A stretch of 64,000 nucleotides of DNA. Source: Maribacter sp. 4G9 (GTDB lineage: Bacteria > Bacteroidota > Bacteroidia > Flavobacteriales > Flavobacteriaceae). A program made the translations under genes and the position numbers. The stretch is taken from NCBI RefSeq assembly GCF_002742265.1, contig NZ_MDGL01000173.1, positions 1-64,000 of the forward strand. Reading direction: 5' to 3'. The stretch's first letter is position 1. Every line of letters starts with the position of its first letter. The notes under the pieces are model-generated. The model made no database searches. It saw nothing but the letters and a program-made list of their open reading frames with translations, and was not told where the DNA came from. Positions 9,340 through 18,363 of the stretch are shown here, in pieces.

Positions 9340-9694
9340 ATCCATATCAGCTACATATTGCGAATGTTACAACATATAGGTGGATGGGCCAATAGTATTT
9401 GAAGGCCTTCCAAAATCCTTTGAAGAAAATGTATCCCGTTCCATAGGTATGTACCGGGATGTGGATTACGCCTGTATTAACCAATTGAAATTTAGGTTAA
9501 GACTTTGGTGAACCCGTTTACCGCAAACTTTTCATTGTAACTTTGACGTGTGTTCATAACGGATGATTTTGACTAAAAAAATGTTAAAACAAAGTTTTGT
9601 TGTAACATTCTCATTTTTGAGGCGTCTTTTTAATAAATCATCATCAATCAATTATTAATCGACTTTCAGAAATGGAAGTCAAAAACAACAAGTC
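9340..9694 (+). promoter_or_regulatory. Intergenic region with putative promoter for the small secreted protein
   Basis: This 355-base stretch between sucC and the next gene shows no coding frame. The one recognisable signal is TAACTTTG at 9538-9545, a full TAnnTTTG match about 150 bases before the next start codon; if used it would give an unusually long 5' leader. The leader contains a partial palindrome around 9588-9602 (AACAAAG followed by TTTTGTT) but nothing that matches a riboswitch I know. Confidence 0.35.
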
Positions 9695-10030
9695 ATGAGA
9701 AAATTAAGTTTAGTTTTTGTAGCAGCATTGCTATTCGCAACAGGGAATGTTTTGGCCAACGACACAGAAGGTGTTGAACCGTCAAAAAGTCTTTCAGGTC
9801 AAATTACCAAAATGTTGGAGGACAATTCCTTTTCCGATATGGAGTCCGACTTAACAGCGCAAGTACGGTTCACGTTGAACAGTGATGGAGAAATCGTTGT
9901 GCTGTCGGTTGACACGGATTCCGTTAATTTGGAAAGATTTGTGAAAGGGAGATTGAACTACCAAAAGGTGGATATTTCCAATGTGGAGGAAGGTAAGCTA
10001 TATACTGTTCCTGTTAGGATAGCTTCTTAA
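9695..10030 (+). CDS. Small secreted protein with TonB-C-like fold
   Basis: Exported protein of 111 residues. A clear signal peptide (M-R-K-L-S-L-V-F-V-A-A-L-L-F-A, cleavage after about residue 21) is followed by a domain with the pattern A-Q-V-R-F-T-L-N-S-D-G-E-I-V-V-L and a final V-P-V-R-I. The alternation V-x-F-x-(V/L)-x-x-D-G-x-I resembles the C-terminal domain of TonB and its stand-alone relatives, which are common orphans in Flavobacteriaceae. It has no TonB membrane anchor or proline-rich linker, so it is not an energy transducer itself. Function unknown. It ends in a strong terminator shared with the convergent yehS gene. Confidence 0.75.
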   Translation: MRKLSLVFVAALLFATGNVLANDTEGVEPSKSLSGQITKMLEDNSFSDMESDLTAQVRFTLNSDGEIVVLSVDTDSVNLERFVKGRLNYQKVDISNVEEGKLYTVPVRIAS

Positions 10031-10050
10031 GTGTTTAGAAATGAAATTAA

Positions 10051-10086
10051 AAATCCTGGTTCTATTGGAATCAGGATTTTTTTTTG
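10051..10086 (+). terminator. Terminator between convergent genes
   Basis: AAATCCTG (10051-10058) pairs with CAGGATTT (10072-10079); a G-T wobble and an inner TTC/GAA extend the stem to 12 pairs with a 5-base loop. A run of nine or more T follows on the plus strand. The stem overlaps the TGA stop codon of the minus-strand gene (10071-10073), so it lies at the ends of both transcripts, but only the plus strand has a good T tract. Confidence 0.85.
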
Positions 10087-10433
10087 TTCTTGTATTTTCC
10101 GTGGCTTAAGTTGGGATCTACGTTTTTCAACTGCTTTTTTTTAAAACTCTTGGATTGGTCAAATTTCTTGGTGGACTCCTTTCCCAAAAGGACCTCCCCT
10201 GGATTTTTAGGGTTCTCCCTGGTTCCCCTAAGATGTATTACCAGTCCATTGAGAAAATTCCGTAAAATTTGGTCGCCACATTCCATGTAGTTAGGATGGT
10301 CCTCCTTCCTAAAAAAGGCGCCCAATTCACTTTTTGTAATTTTAAAGTCTACCAGTGCAAGTATTTCCACTATTTCATCATCCCTAAGCTTAAGGGCAAC
10401 CCTTAATTTTTTAAGTACATCGTTATTGGTCAT
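10071..10433 (-). CDS. DUF1456 family protein (YehS-like)
   Basis: Cytoplasmic protein of 120 residues made of the duplicated DUF1456 helical unit: N-N-D-V-L-K-K-L-R-V-A-L at the start and a second copy around C-G-D-Q-I-L-R-N-F-L-N-G-L in the middle. The C-terminal 35 residues are strongly basic and low-complexity (repeated K, ending K-N-K-K-K-S). The Escherichia coli relative is YehS, whose function is not established. I begin at the ATG at 10433 (M-T-N-N-D); nine extra upstream codons are possible but add nothing conserved. The stop codon lies within the terminator stem shared with the convergent gene. Confidence 0.85.
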   Translation of the reverse strand: MTNNDVLKKLRVALKLRDDEIVEILALVDFKITKSELGAFFRKEDHPNYMECGDQILRNFLNGLVIHLRGTRENPKNPGEVLLGKESTKKFDQSKSFKKKQLKNVDPNLSHGKYKNKKKS

Positions 10434-10616
10434 ATTTAAAAATTTGATGCAAGGTATCATTAAAATTCTTTATATATAGTAGTTGGAAGAATTTAGGAGG
10501 CATTGTGGAAATGATGGCCGGTAGTGTTAAATATCTGTTTTTCATGCTATAAACTATACTATTCTGCCAGTTTTGATGTTATCTCCATAAGAAATAAATG
10601 AATAAAGGAAAGTGTT

Positions 10617-11018
10617 GTGAACACCTTAAAGGAAAAGCTGAGTATTCTTTCTGAAATGATTGCGTTTGCAAGGATAGATAATACCTTAAAGCAATCTGAA
10701 TATGATTTTCTTTTTAATGTGGCCCAAAATCTTGATATAAGCAAAAAGGAGTTCGATGCCCTTTTTGAAATGGAAGTGGAACATATTATTCCAAAATCCC
10801 AAGCAGATAGGTTGGTTCAATTCAATAGGCTTATTTTATTGATGAACATTGATAATGAAAACAATCTTAAGGAAATAGAGCGTCTGCACGATATTGGTCT
10901 ACGAATGGGATTGCCACCATCGGCTATTGAACAAGTACTGTCCATAATGCACGAGTACCCCAACAAAATAGTGCCTCCTGAAATCATCATCAATATTTTC
11001 AAGGCCCATTATAACTAG
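10617..11018 (+). CDS. TerB-like helical protein
   Basis: Protein of 133 residues with the all-helical pattern of the TerB/DjlA-like domain: an opening helix with I-L-S-E-M-I-A-F-A-R-I-D, then an acidic turn, and a run ending in E-I-I-I-N-I-F-K. TerB domains occur in tellurite-resistance and stress proteins and in many proteins of unknown role; nothing else of a ter operon is near, so no resistance function is claimed. The start is a GTG at 10617 preceded by AAAGGAAAG, one of the few purine-rich sites of this kind in the window. Its TAG stop shares the palindrome CTAG with the stop of the opposing DUF2254 gene. Confidence 0.65.
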   Translation: MNTLKEKLSILSEMIAFARIDNTLKQSEYDFLFNVAQNLDISKKEFDALFEMEVEHIIPKSQADRLVQFNRLILLMNIDNENNLKEIERLHDIGLRMGLPPSAIEQVLSIMHEYPNKIVPPEIIINIFKAHYN

Positions 11019-12283
11019 GACCAAGAATGAAATCCTTCCCTTAATTGGTCAAGGTCACGTTGGTTTTTTATCAATTTTTCCATATCCCCTTTCAAATTAT
11101 CCGTTTCCAGACGAATGGCGTCACTTTGTTCCGAATTTAAGTTTCTTTCCCCTAACGATGTTAACATATTCAACAGTTTGCCTGTCACCATTATATCGTG
11201 GGAGCAATAGGGCCTATATGTGGCAAGGACGTTGTACAGAACTTCTGCAAAGGTGTTTCTTATTATACGTACTTGGTTATTTCCTTCAACATCGGTTAAA
11301 TACTCATACCCATTGGTTTGCATTAGATACGTGAATAATTCGGTCAGGTAGTCTATGCTGTTCAGGGCCGTTCCGGGGTCGTTGATGCCTGGAGACATGG
11401 CTTTAATCCCAATCTCGGAAATCTGTCTAAACCCATATATATAATTTTCGCCTGTAAGTTCTTCTTTTGAAATGATCAACGTCTTTAGAATCTTGCCTTT
11501 AATTTCTTCCGAAGTTGGTTTGTTCACAAGAATGCCTTCTTGATCTCTCATGATAAATTGCCCCTTACGGATCACCAATGCGATTTTCAGTTCATTTTCA
11601 ATACAGATATCCAATAGGTCATCCTTTAAAATTCCCTGGAAATATCCTGTTGTATCCAATAATAGATATGTCCAATTGTTTGCTTCTGGAAACTCCAATG
11701 ATTTTTTTGTCTCCTCTCTCATTATCTTTAAGAGCCTTTCCTTGGTTTTTGAGTGAATGGAATATAAAATTGTGCCTACCTGTATCGATTGGGATATATT
11801 ATGAATGAAATAGATAAAGGAAGCTAAGCATATGACCGTAAGTATAATCGCTATCAATACGGAAAATCCCGGTGTCTGATAGGAATAATTTGTGGGTTCT
11901 ATGGATACTAGAATGAATATGTTATAAAGAATAACCGCAAGGTAGAGTCCCAATACTATTTGGTGCTTTTCATCGGAGATTATCCCGGGTAATACCCTTG
12001 GGGAGAAATTGCTGGAAGCTTGGTTCAGTAAAATCATAACCATTGAAAAACTGAAAACCATCAGGGAAATCAGTCCACCAATCAAGGTACTTAATAGCGT
12101 TCTGGCGGTTTCCGTGTTGTCAATTACCAGTACGGGGGCAATATCCATTAGATATTCGGAGATGTGTTGTTGTTCCAAATACATTAATACAAATGCGACC
12201 AATATTCCGGCTGTTGAAATAATGGTTGGATAGAAGGCTATTTTGCTTCTCACCCTAAAAAAGATATTCTTGATACGGTTCAT
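11015..12283 (-). CDS. DUF2254 family membrane protein
   Basis: Inner-membrane protein of about 422 residues. The first 160 residues hold four hydrophobic segments, including the conserved S-T-L-I-G-G-L-I-S-L-M-V-F-S-F-S; the rest is a soluble domain with the family signature I-K-A-M-S-P-G-I-N-D-P-G-T-A followed by a helical region. DUF2254 has no assigned biochemical role known to me; the shape suggests a channel-like or sensory membrane protein. The start at 12283 (M-N-R-I-K-N) places basic residues just before the first membrane segment; a longer reading to 12373 or 12385 is possible. Composition is more AT-rich than in sucC or uvrB. Its end is convergent with the TerB-like gene. Confidence 0.85.
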   Translation of the reverse strand: MNRIKNIFFRVRSKIAFYPTIISTAGILVAFVLMYLEQQHISEYLMDIAPVLVIDNTETARTLLSTLIGGLISLMVFSFSMVMILLNQASSNFSPRVLPGIISDEKHQIVLGLYLAVILYNIFILVSIEPTNYSYQTPGFSVLIAIILTVICLASFIYFIHNISQSIQVGTILYSIHSKTKERLLKIMREETKKSLEFPEANNWTYLLLDTTGYFQGILKDDLLDICIENELKIALVIRKGQFIMRDQEGILVNKPTSEEIKGKILKTLIISKEELTGENYIYGFRQISEIGIKAMSPGINDPGTALNSIDYLTELFTYLMQTNGYEYLTDVEGNNQVRIIRNTFAEVLYNVLATYRPYCSHDIMVTGKLLNMLTSLGERNLNSEQSDAIRLETDNLKGDMEKLIKNQRDLDQLREGFHSWS

Positions 12284-12484
12284 TGGATTACGTTGCCATA
12301 AATCTATAGGGTACGATGTCAAATCTTTATTTATAAAACATTTTAAAAGGACTCTAAAAGAAATAAACGACATATTGGCATACAATAGTAATTAAAAAAA
12401 GACATATTGACATATATATTGATGTGGTATGGGATTTGTCTTTTGTTAGGCGAAACAAAGTTTAACCTTAAAAAATATATAGTT

Positions 12485-12910
12485 ATGAGTTTAATTAAAA
12501 GAAATGACGTGTTATTTCCTTCTTTGATGAATGAAATTTTCAAACCTGATTGGTTTGGCGGCATGGAAAATTTCAATAGCGCTGTGCCTGCGGTGAACAT
12601 TAAAGAGCATGAAACAGGTTTTGAACTGGAGTTGGCCGTACCTGGTAGGAAAAAGGAGGATTTCAATATTGAGATCGACGACAGTCTTTTGACAATTTCC
12701 TCAGAGGTGAAGACGGAGAACGAAACCAAGGAAGAAAATTACACACGAAGGGAGTTTGGATATTCTTCTTTCAAAAGGTCGTTTACACTTCCAGAATCCG
12801 TTAACGAGGAAAAGATAGATGCTTCCTATGAAAACGGTATCTTAAAGTTTACGTTGCCTAAGAAGGAAGAGGCATTGCCCAAGCCTAAGCGCATGATAGA
12901 ATTGTCATAA
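12485..12910 (+). CDS. Small heat-shock protein Hsp20
   Basis: ATP-independent chaperone of 141 residues that holds unfolding proteins in soluble complexes. The alpha-crystallin domain spans about residues 35-130: A-V-P-A-V-N-I-K-E at its beginning, L-A-V-P-G-R-K-K-E-D-F, and the classical ending E-N-G-I-L-K-F-T-L-P-K. A short C-terminal tail with R-M-I-E-L-S supplies the I-x-L/V motif used in oligomer assembly. The start at 12485 (M-S-L-I-K-R-N) is the family start; an upstream frame of 26 codons is not conserved-looking. No CIRCE-like inverted repeat is visible in front of it. A strong terminator follows. Confidence 0.95.
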   Translation: MSLIKRNDVLFPSLMNEIFKPDWFGGMENFNSAVPAVNIKEHETGFELELAVPGRKKEDFNIEIDDSLLTISSEVKTENETKEENYTRREFGYSSFKRSFTLPESVNEEKIDASYENGILKFTLPKKEEALPKPKRMIELS

Positions 12911-12967
12911 AGGTATTATGTAATCCTTAAGCGGGTTTCATGATGTTTGGTTGAGTTGGTTAGTTTA

Positions 12968-12998
12968 AAAGTGTCCTGAGCGATCAGGGCACTTTTTT
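12968..12998 (+). terminator. Rho-independent terminator of the hsp20 gene
   Basis: GTGTCCTGA (12971-12979) pairs with TCAGGGCAC (12984-12992) with one G-T wobble and a 4-base loop, flanked by AAA and followed by six T. Confidence 0.9.
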
Positions 12999-13086
12999 AT
13001 TGACCTCATTTATGGGTGTGCATTGCTAAGGTTTTACATGTAAATCTGAACTTCTGGGGTAGTTTGTTTACTTTCCTGAATAGTAT

Positions 13087-14610
13087 TTACTTGAGTTTTT
13101 CGGTAAGAATGGCCAAACAACTCATAATACCTTCCTTGAAATTCCCCAAACGTAAATTCTCGTTGGGTCCGTGGATGGCATTGTCAGGATTCGGAATACG
13201 GATGGATACTGCAGGTATTTCCAAGGTTTTTATAAATGGGGCCATGGGTTGTGAGCCGCCCGTGGTGCGCATATTTACGATGTTGTTACCAAAAACCTTG
13301 TTCAGGGCGCTATTTAGAAACAGGCCAATGGCACTATCCATATCAGTTCGGAACGGTTGCGAGCCCAAACGATAATTGAAAGATGCCAGTTTAGAATAGG
13401 TTGCCCGTTCCTCATTTGAGGGTACGGAACCCACGAGGTGATACCCAAAATTTTCAATATGTTTCTTTAAAAGTTCTACCTGTCGTTCTCCTGGAGTCTC
13501 TGGAACCAGGCGCATATCGATTTCAATGATTACTTCGGATGGAATGATGGTCCGAACTTCTTTTTCCACCCATGCCGACTTTATACCCCTGATATTCAAG
13601 GATGGATATTGCAAAGCTTCTTGATAGGTGGGCGCTACTTCATCCTGTACGGCAATACCTAGGTTTACCAAGGTACTGTCAAGATTTTCCGGTATCGCGG
13701 CCAAACTTCTCTTGTCGCTTTCCGTAAGTTGAACGCCGTTATAAAATCCAGGTATCGTAACCTTGCCGTGTTCATCCTTCATACTGGCAATGAGTCGGGA
13801 TGCCTCAAAGACGGGATTGGGTGCGAAGTTTCCATACTGGCCGCTATGCAATCCGTATTTTGGGCCGAAAATTTTTATAGTGGCAGTAGCAATGCCCCTT
13901 GCACCATAGGTCAAAGTTGGTAAGTTGGATAAATGACGTGTGCCATCCATGATGAACAACATTTCAGCATCCAGCAGTTCCCTATTTTTTGTAACCGCTT
14001 TTGGTAGGTCCGGTGATCCCAATTCTTCCTGAAAATCCATTATGACCTTGATGTTATATTCAGGTTTTATTTTTTTCGATTGAAGAATTTGCAATGCTGA
14101 AATTAGGGTCATGGCCGGACCTTTGGAGTCGGATGAGGAACGTGCAAAAATGCGCCAATCTGGATCAATGGTTACGTTCAATTTATTGAAGTCGATTACC
14201 TCCCAATTACTACCTTTTTTTTCCTTCAAAACCGGGATAAACGGGTTGGGTTGAAACCACTTTGTGGTATCGACAGGTTGACCATCGATCTGCAAATAGA
14301 ACAAGACGGACTTTCTATTTTTGTGATAAACTTTTTCGGCGAATAGGAGGGGGGCGCCATCCGTTTTGATAGTTTGAGTTTTAAACTTTAATGAAGAAAA
14401 AACACTATCACACCAAGCTAAGTTTGTAGCTATTTGTTCTGGGTAATTGCCATCGTTTGGAAGTGTTAAAAATTGTCGTAAATTGAAAGCCGATTCAACA
14501 AATTTTTCATCGGTCATTGCTTCAATTTTTTCGGCCGAAATTATTTGTGACCAACTTTTTTGTTGGAGGGATAAACAGGTCCAAATCGCTATAAAAAACC
14601 ACTTTTTCAT
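13087..14610 (-). CDS. Secreted M20 family peptidase/dipeptidase
   Basis: Exported metallopeptidase of 507 residues with a signal peptide ending near S-W-S-Q (residue 22). M20 features are present: R-S-S-S-D-S-K-G-P with the bridging Asp at about 161, the catalytic pair in D-F-Q-E-E-L-G-S (Glu195/196), and H-G-P-N-E near the C-terminus. The usual first motif H-x-D-x-Q-P is changed: the sequence reads L-Q-I-D-G-Q-P, so the metal-binding His is Gln107. I have the impression that a subgroup of Bacteroidota M20 proteins shares this change, but the effect on zinc binding is unknown. The dimerisation domain (about 235-370) is intact. It is transcribed alone on this strand, with uvrB behind it. Confidence 0.88.
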   Translation of the reverse strand: MKKWFFIAIWTCLSLQQKSWSQIISAEKIEAMTDEKFVESAFNLRQFLTLPNDGNYPEQIATNLAWCDSVFSSLKFKTQTIKTDGAPLLFAEKVYHKNRKSVLFYLQIDGQPVDTTKWFQPNPFIPVLKEKKGSNWEVIDFNKLNVTIDPDWRIFARSSSDSKGPAMTLISALQILQSKKIKPEYNIKVIMDFQEELGSPDLPKAVTKNRELLDAEMLFIMDGTRHLSNLPTLTYGARGIATATIKIFGPKYGLHSGQYGNFAPNPVFEASRLIASMKDEHGKVTIPGFYNGVQLTESDKRSLAAIPENLDSTLVNLGIAVQDEVAPTYQEALQYPSLNIRGIKSAWVEKEVRTIIPSEVIIEIDMRLVPETPGERQVELLKKHIENFGYHLVGSVPSNEERATYSKLASFNYRLGSQPFRTDMDSAIGLFLNSALNKVFGNNIVNMRTTGGSQPMAPFIKTLEIPAVSIRIPNPDNAIHGPNENLRLGNFKEGIMSCLAILTEKLK

Positions 14611-14744
14611 TTTAAATCATCGGGAATAAATAGTTTTAGTTTCGTCTAAAAATAGTTGTATGATATTATTATTCAGCATATTATTTGTAATTATATGAAT
14701 TATCGATTTAGATAAATAAAAAAAGGCGATTTCTAGGATAAATT

Positions 14745-16736
14745 TTAGGTTTCCTGTTTCTGAAGTGCCTTTATTTCATCCCTGAGTTTGGCCGCCTGCA
14801 TAAAATCCAACTCCTTGGCCGCCCTCTCCATAGCCTTTCTTTTTTCCCTGATAAGCTTGTCCAATTGATCTTTTGTAAGGTATTCCATGTCGGGTTCGGC
14901 CGCCCTCAATTCCTCCTTTTGATAATGATAGGTGGAGACCGAATTTTTAGAAAGTACACTGTCCAAGTTTTTGTTCAGGGCGGTGGGTGTAATATTATTT
15001 TCTGTATTGTAATTAATCTGTTTTTCGCGCCTGTAATTTGTTTCGTCTATGGTCCTTTGCATGCTATCCGTAATCTTATCGGCATACATAATTGCCTTTC
15101 CATTCAGGTTTCTGGCTGCCCTACCAACGGTTTGGGTCAGCGACCTATTATTTCGCAAAAAGCCCTCTTTGTCGGCATCCAAAATTGCCACCAAGGAAAC
15201 CTCGGGTAGGTCTAATCCTTCCCTAAGTAAATTGACACCTATCAGCACATCAAAAATACCCTTTCGAAGGTCCTGCATGATCTCCACGCGTTCCAAAGTA
15301 TCCACATCACTATGGATGTATCTGCACCGTACACTAATACGGTCAAGATACTTGGCAAGTTCCTCTGCCATTCTCTTCGTCAAGGTCGTGACCAATATCC
15401 TTTCATCCTTCTCCACACGTTGGTGTATTTCCTCCACCAAATCATCTATTTGGTTTAGACTGGGACGTACTTCTATTATGGGGTCGAGCAAACCTGTTGG
15501 CCGTATGACCTGTTCCACGTACACTCCTTGGCTCAATTGCAGTTCGTAATCTGCAGGGGTGGCACTTACATAAATGACCTGGTTTTGTAGCGCTTCAAAT
15601 TCTTCAAATTTTAAGGGCCTATTGTCCATAGCTGCAGGTAAACGGAAACCGTAGTCGACCAAATTTACTTTTCTGGAGCGATCGCCTCCGTACATAGCAT
15701 GAACCTGCGGTACGGTCACATGGCTTTCATCGATGACCATTAAATAGTCATTGGGAAAATAATCCAACAGGCAGAAAGGTCTGGTTCCTGGTTCCCGACC
15801 ATCCAGATATCTCGAATAGTTTTCTATACCGGAACAGTATCCCAATTCCCTGATCATTTCTAAATCAAAATTGGTGCGCTCCTCCAATCTTTTGGCCTCA
15901 AGAGGTTTTCCTATTTCCCTGAAATACTCGATTTGCTTTACCAAATCATCCTGAATTTTATGAATGGCGTTTTGAAGGACATCCTGGGAAGTTACGAACA
16001 TATTCGCAGGGTAAATGTTCAGGTTTTCATAGACTTCCAGAACATTATTGTTAAACGGGTCAAAGGCTTCTATCTCCTCGATTTCGTCCCCAAAAAAATG
16101 AATTCTAAAGGCATGGTCTGCATAACTAGGGAAAACATCCACTACATCCCCTTTGACCCTAAAGTTCCCGTTTCTAAAATCTGCCGTGGTCCGGGAATAT
16201 AGGCTTTGCACCAATTGGTGCAGAAACTTGGTTCTGGAGATAACCTGGTCCTTTTGAATCGATATGACATTTTTTTGGAATTCGATGGGGTTTCCAATTC
16301 CATATAGGCATGAAACTGAGGCAACTACCAATACGTCCCTTCTTCCCGACAAGAGGGAAGAGGTAGCACTGAGTCTCAACTTTTCAATGTCCTCGTTAAT
16401 GGATAGGTCCTTTTCAATGTAAACGCCACTGTTTGGAATGTAGGCTTCCGGTTGGTAGTAATCATAATAGGATACGAAATACTCTATGGCATTTTTTGGA
16501 AAAAATTGCTTGAACTCGGAATATAGCTGTGCCGCCAAGGTTTTGTTGTGGGCCAACACCAATGTGGGCCTTTGAACTTCCTCAATGACATTCGCAATAG
16601 TAAACGTCTTACCTGAACCGGTTACACCCAACAGGGTCTGATACTTTTCACCTTGCCTGATCCCGTTGGAAAGTTGTTTTATTGCATTGGGCTGATCTCC
16701 AGTGGGACTGAATTCCGATACTACATTGAATTTCAT
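14745..16736 (-). CDS. uvrB: Excinuclease ABC subunit B
   Basis: Damage-recognition helicase of nucleotide-excision repair, which is loaded by UvrA and recruits UvrC. At 663 residues it has the whole family layout: Walker A G-V-T-G-S-G-K-T (about 37-44), the beta-hairpin region with Y-Y-D-Y-Y-Q-P-E-A-Y, the Walker B segment V-I-D-E-S-H-V-T, the helicase motif V-G-R-A-A-R-N near residue 545, and a C-terminal UVR domain (A-A-K-E-L-D-F-M-Q-A-A-K-L-R-D-E) that contacts UvrC. The ATG at 16736 begins the conserved sequence. No LexA-type operator is apparent upstream. Confidence 0.98.
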   Translation of the reverse strand: MKFNVVSEFSPTGDQPNAIKQLSNGIRQGEKYQTLLGVTGSGKTFTIANVIEEVQRPTLVLAHNKTLAAQLYSEFKQFFPKNAIEYFVSYYDYYQPEAYIPNSGVYIEKDLSINEDIEKLRLSATSSLLSGRRDVLVVASVSCLYGIGNPIEFQKNVISIQKDQVISRTKFLHQLVQSLYSRTTADFRNGNFRVKGDVVDVFPSYADHAFRIHFFGDEIEEIEAFDPFNNNVLEVYENLNIYPANMFVTSQDVLQNAIHKIQDDLVKQIEYFREIGKPLEAKRLEERTNFDLEMIRELGYCSGIENYSRYLDGREPGTRPFCLLDYFPNDYLMVIDESHVTVPQVHAMYGGDRSRKVNLVDYGFRLPAAMDNRPLKFEEFEALQNQVIYVSATPADYELQLSQGVYVEQVIRPTGLLDPIIEVRPSLNQIDDLVEEIHQRVEKDERILVTTLTKRMAEELAKYLDRISVRCRYIHSDVDTLERVEIMQDLRKGIFDVLIGVNLLREGLDLPEVSLVAILDADKEGFLRNNRSLTQTVGRAARNLNGKAIMYADKITDSMQRTIDETNYRREKQINYNTENNITPTALNKNLDSVLSKNSVSTYHYQKEELRAAEPDMEYLTKDQLDKLIREKRKAMERAAKELDFMQAAKLRDEIKALQKQET

Positions 16737-16927
16737 CTGCTGCTATTTATCGTTCTTTAAAAGGTCAGATGTAATATGCCAAAAATCATCTAGGCAGGCT
16801 TTAAGATTTTTTATGGCTCATTTCATAGTATAAAAGTACGAAAGACTACGGCTATTGTTAATGTTGCGGACACATTTCTTATCAAAAAAAAGATTTTTTG
16901 GAGTTGAGTAATAGTTAAGATATCCAA

Positions 16928-18358
16928 TCAACGTTTGAGCGTGAAGTGCCCTCTTATCTCTTTATTTGTAAATGAAATTGCCCTGAACCAATAATCCGAA
17001 GCGGGCATTTGCCTCCCATTGAATGTGCCGTTCCAGCCTGTGGATTTTGGGTCGATCTGTGCCAGAAAATTACCGAAGCGATCAAAAATATGAATCACCT
17101 CATAAGGTATTTCATCAGAATTCTCTGATTGCCTATACTGCCAAAAATCGTTGGTTCCGTCCCCATTAGGTGTGAAAAAGGCAGGAAAATCCTGTGGTGA
17201 CAATTCTTTTTCTATAGATCTTTCCGCAATTCCGCAGCCATTAATATCCCTAACGTAGACGGTTCTTTCCCCAGGTTCAACATTCATGAAGACCGGACTA
17301 TTTTGAAAAGTGGAATCCGTACCATCCAGTGAATACTCGAAATTTCCGGCACCTTCCGTTCTAATATCCAAGGTCAATCCAGAATTTTGCCGGGTAATCA
17401 ACACGTTCGAAATTATAGGAGGTTGCGAATAGACGACCTCAAAATTTTTCGAAACGGGACATTCTATGGTTGCCCCAAATTGATTTAGGGTATTATACAA
17501 TTCCAAGCGGTAATCCCCTACTTGCTCGTATCTGAGTTGCGATGTTTCTGAAACTATAGTTTCGGACCCATCCGAATCGATAAAAATCCAACGATATCCC
17601 CTAGCACGATCGGGAGCTGTTATAAGGCCAAAATCCTCATTTTCACAAAGTGCTATTTTATCAGGAATGGAAATAGTAGGAAAATCCGAATCCTGACAAC
17701 TTACCGTGGGTGTCCCCGTGGTGAAACTTTCCTCTATACATCCCGTGGCCGCGCCATTTTCATTTAAAGGAACGATTAAAACATAATATTCCTGATCCAA
17801 TTCAAGGTCATCCCTAAAACCGTATACCAGTCTATTTCCAGTCAATTCATTATTGACCATATCGTAATTGCCAGGAGAGGTGCCAACGGAAATTCTGTAG
17901 TCCGTTGCACCAGGAGCATATTCCCATTGAAGGTTTGTATTCACCCTAACTTCTGTTTCATTATTTTGTGGGTTGAATAGTCTCGTGCATTGGGGTGGAT
18001 CCGTAACCCTTTCTGTAGTAAATACTCTTAACGGGCAAACTCTTATGGGAGCATCCGGAAGAAATAAACTTATGGTAACATAAATTACGGTGTTAGATGG
18101 TAGGCCCACTTCAGGTTGATAAAAATTATTGAGCCCGGAGGATCTTCTGTTTATAATTTCTCCACCTCCGGGAGTGGTTCCTAATGATACCAAGTACCCT
18201 ATGATACCATCGACCGCCGTCCATTGGATTAGATTGTCAACGGGAACGTCTATATCTCCATCCAATGGGGAAATTAGGGTAGGGCATTGTTGGGCATTGA
18301 CATGCATCTGGCAAAAAAACCACAATGCTAAAAGTAAAAATGTAGGTTTTACGCCCAT
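16928..18358 (-). CDS. T9SS type B sorting domain surface protein (two Ig/Fn3-like repeats)
   Basis: Secreted protein of 476 residues. Residues 1-22 form a signal peptide. Two repeats of about 95 residues follow, each starting C-P/C-T-x-L-x-x-P-x-(N/D)-x-(E/D) and containing I-x-W-x-x-x-x-G-x-x-x-Y-x-(V/I)-S-x-G-T-x-P-G, an Ig/fibronectin-III-like unit. After a middle region comes the type B (gliding-motility-associated) sorting domain, about 395-476: F-F-T-P-N-G-D-G-T-N-D-F-W, F-D-R-F-G-N, and a closing W-F-R-A ... G-H-F-T-L-K-R. This domain sends the protein through the outer membrane by the type IX secretion system. It starts 5 bases after the stop of its paralogue at 18364-20133 and is probably co-transcribed with it. 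Confidence 0.9.
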   Translation of the reverse strand: MGVKPTFLLLALWFFCQMHVNAQQCPTLISPLDGDIDVPVDNLIQWTAVDGIIGYLVSLGTTPGGGEIINRRSSGLNNFYQPEVGLPSNTVIYVTISLFLPDAPIRVCPLRVFTTERVTDPPQCTRLFNPQNNETEVRVNTNLQWEYAPGATDYRISVGTSPGNYDMVNNELTGNRLVYGFRDDLELDQEYYVLIVPLNENGAATGCIEESFTTGTPTVSCQDSDFPTISIPDKIALCENEDFGLITAPDRARGYRWIFIDSDGSETIVSETSQLRYEQVGDYRLELYNTLNQFGATIECPVSKNFEVVYSQPPIISNVLITRQNSGLTLDIRTEGAGNFEYSLDGTDSTFQNSPVFMNVEPGERTVYVRDINGCGIAERSIEKELSPQDFPAFFTPNGDGTNDFWQYRQSENSDEIPYEVIHIFDRFGNFLAQIDPKSTGWNGTFNGRQMPASDYWFRAISFTNKEIRGHFTLKR

Positions 18359-18363
18359 AAAAT

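Noticed and set aside
10617-11018. Tellurite-resistance locus
   Set aside because: Only a TerB-like fold is present; no terC, terD or other ter genes are found.
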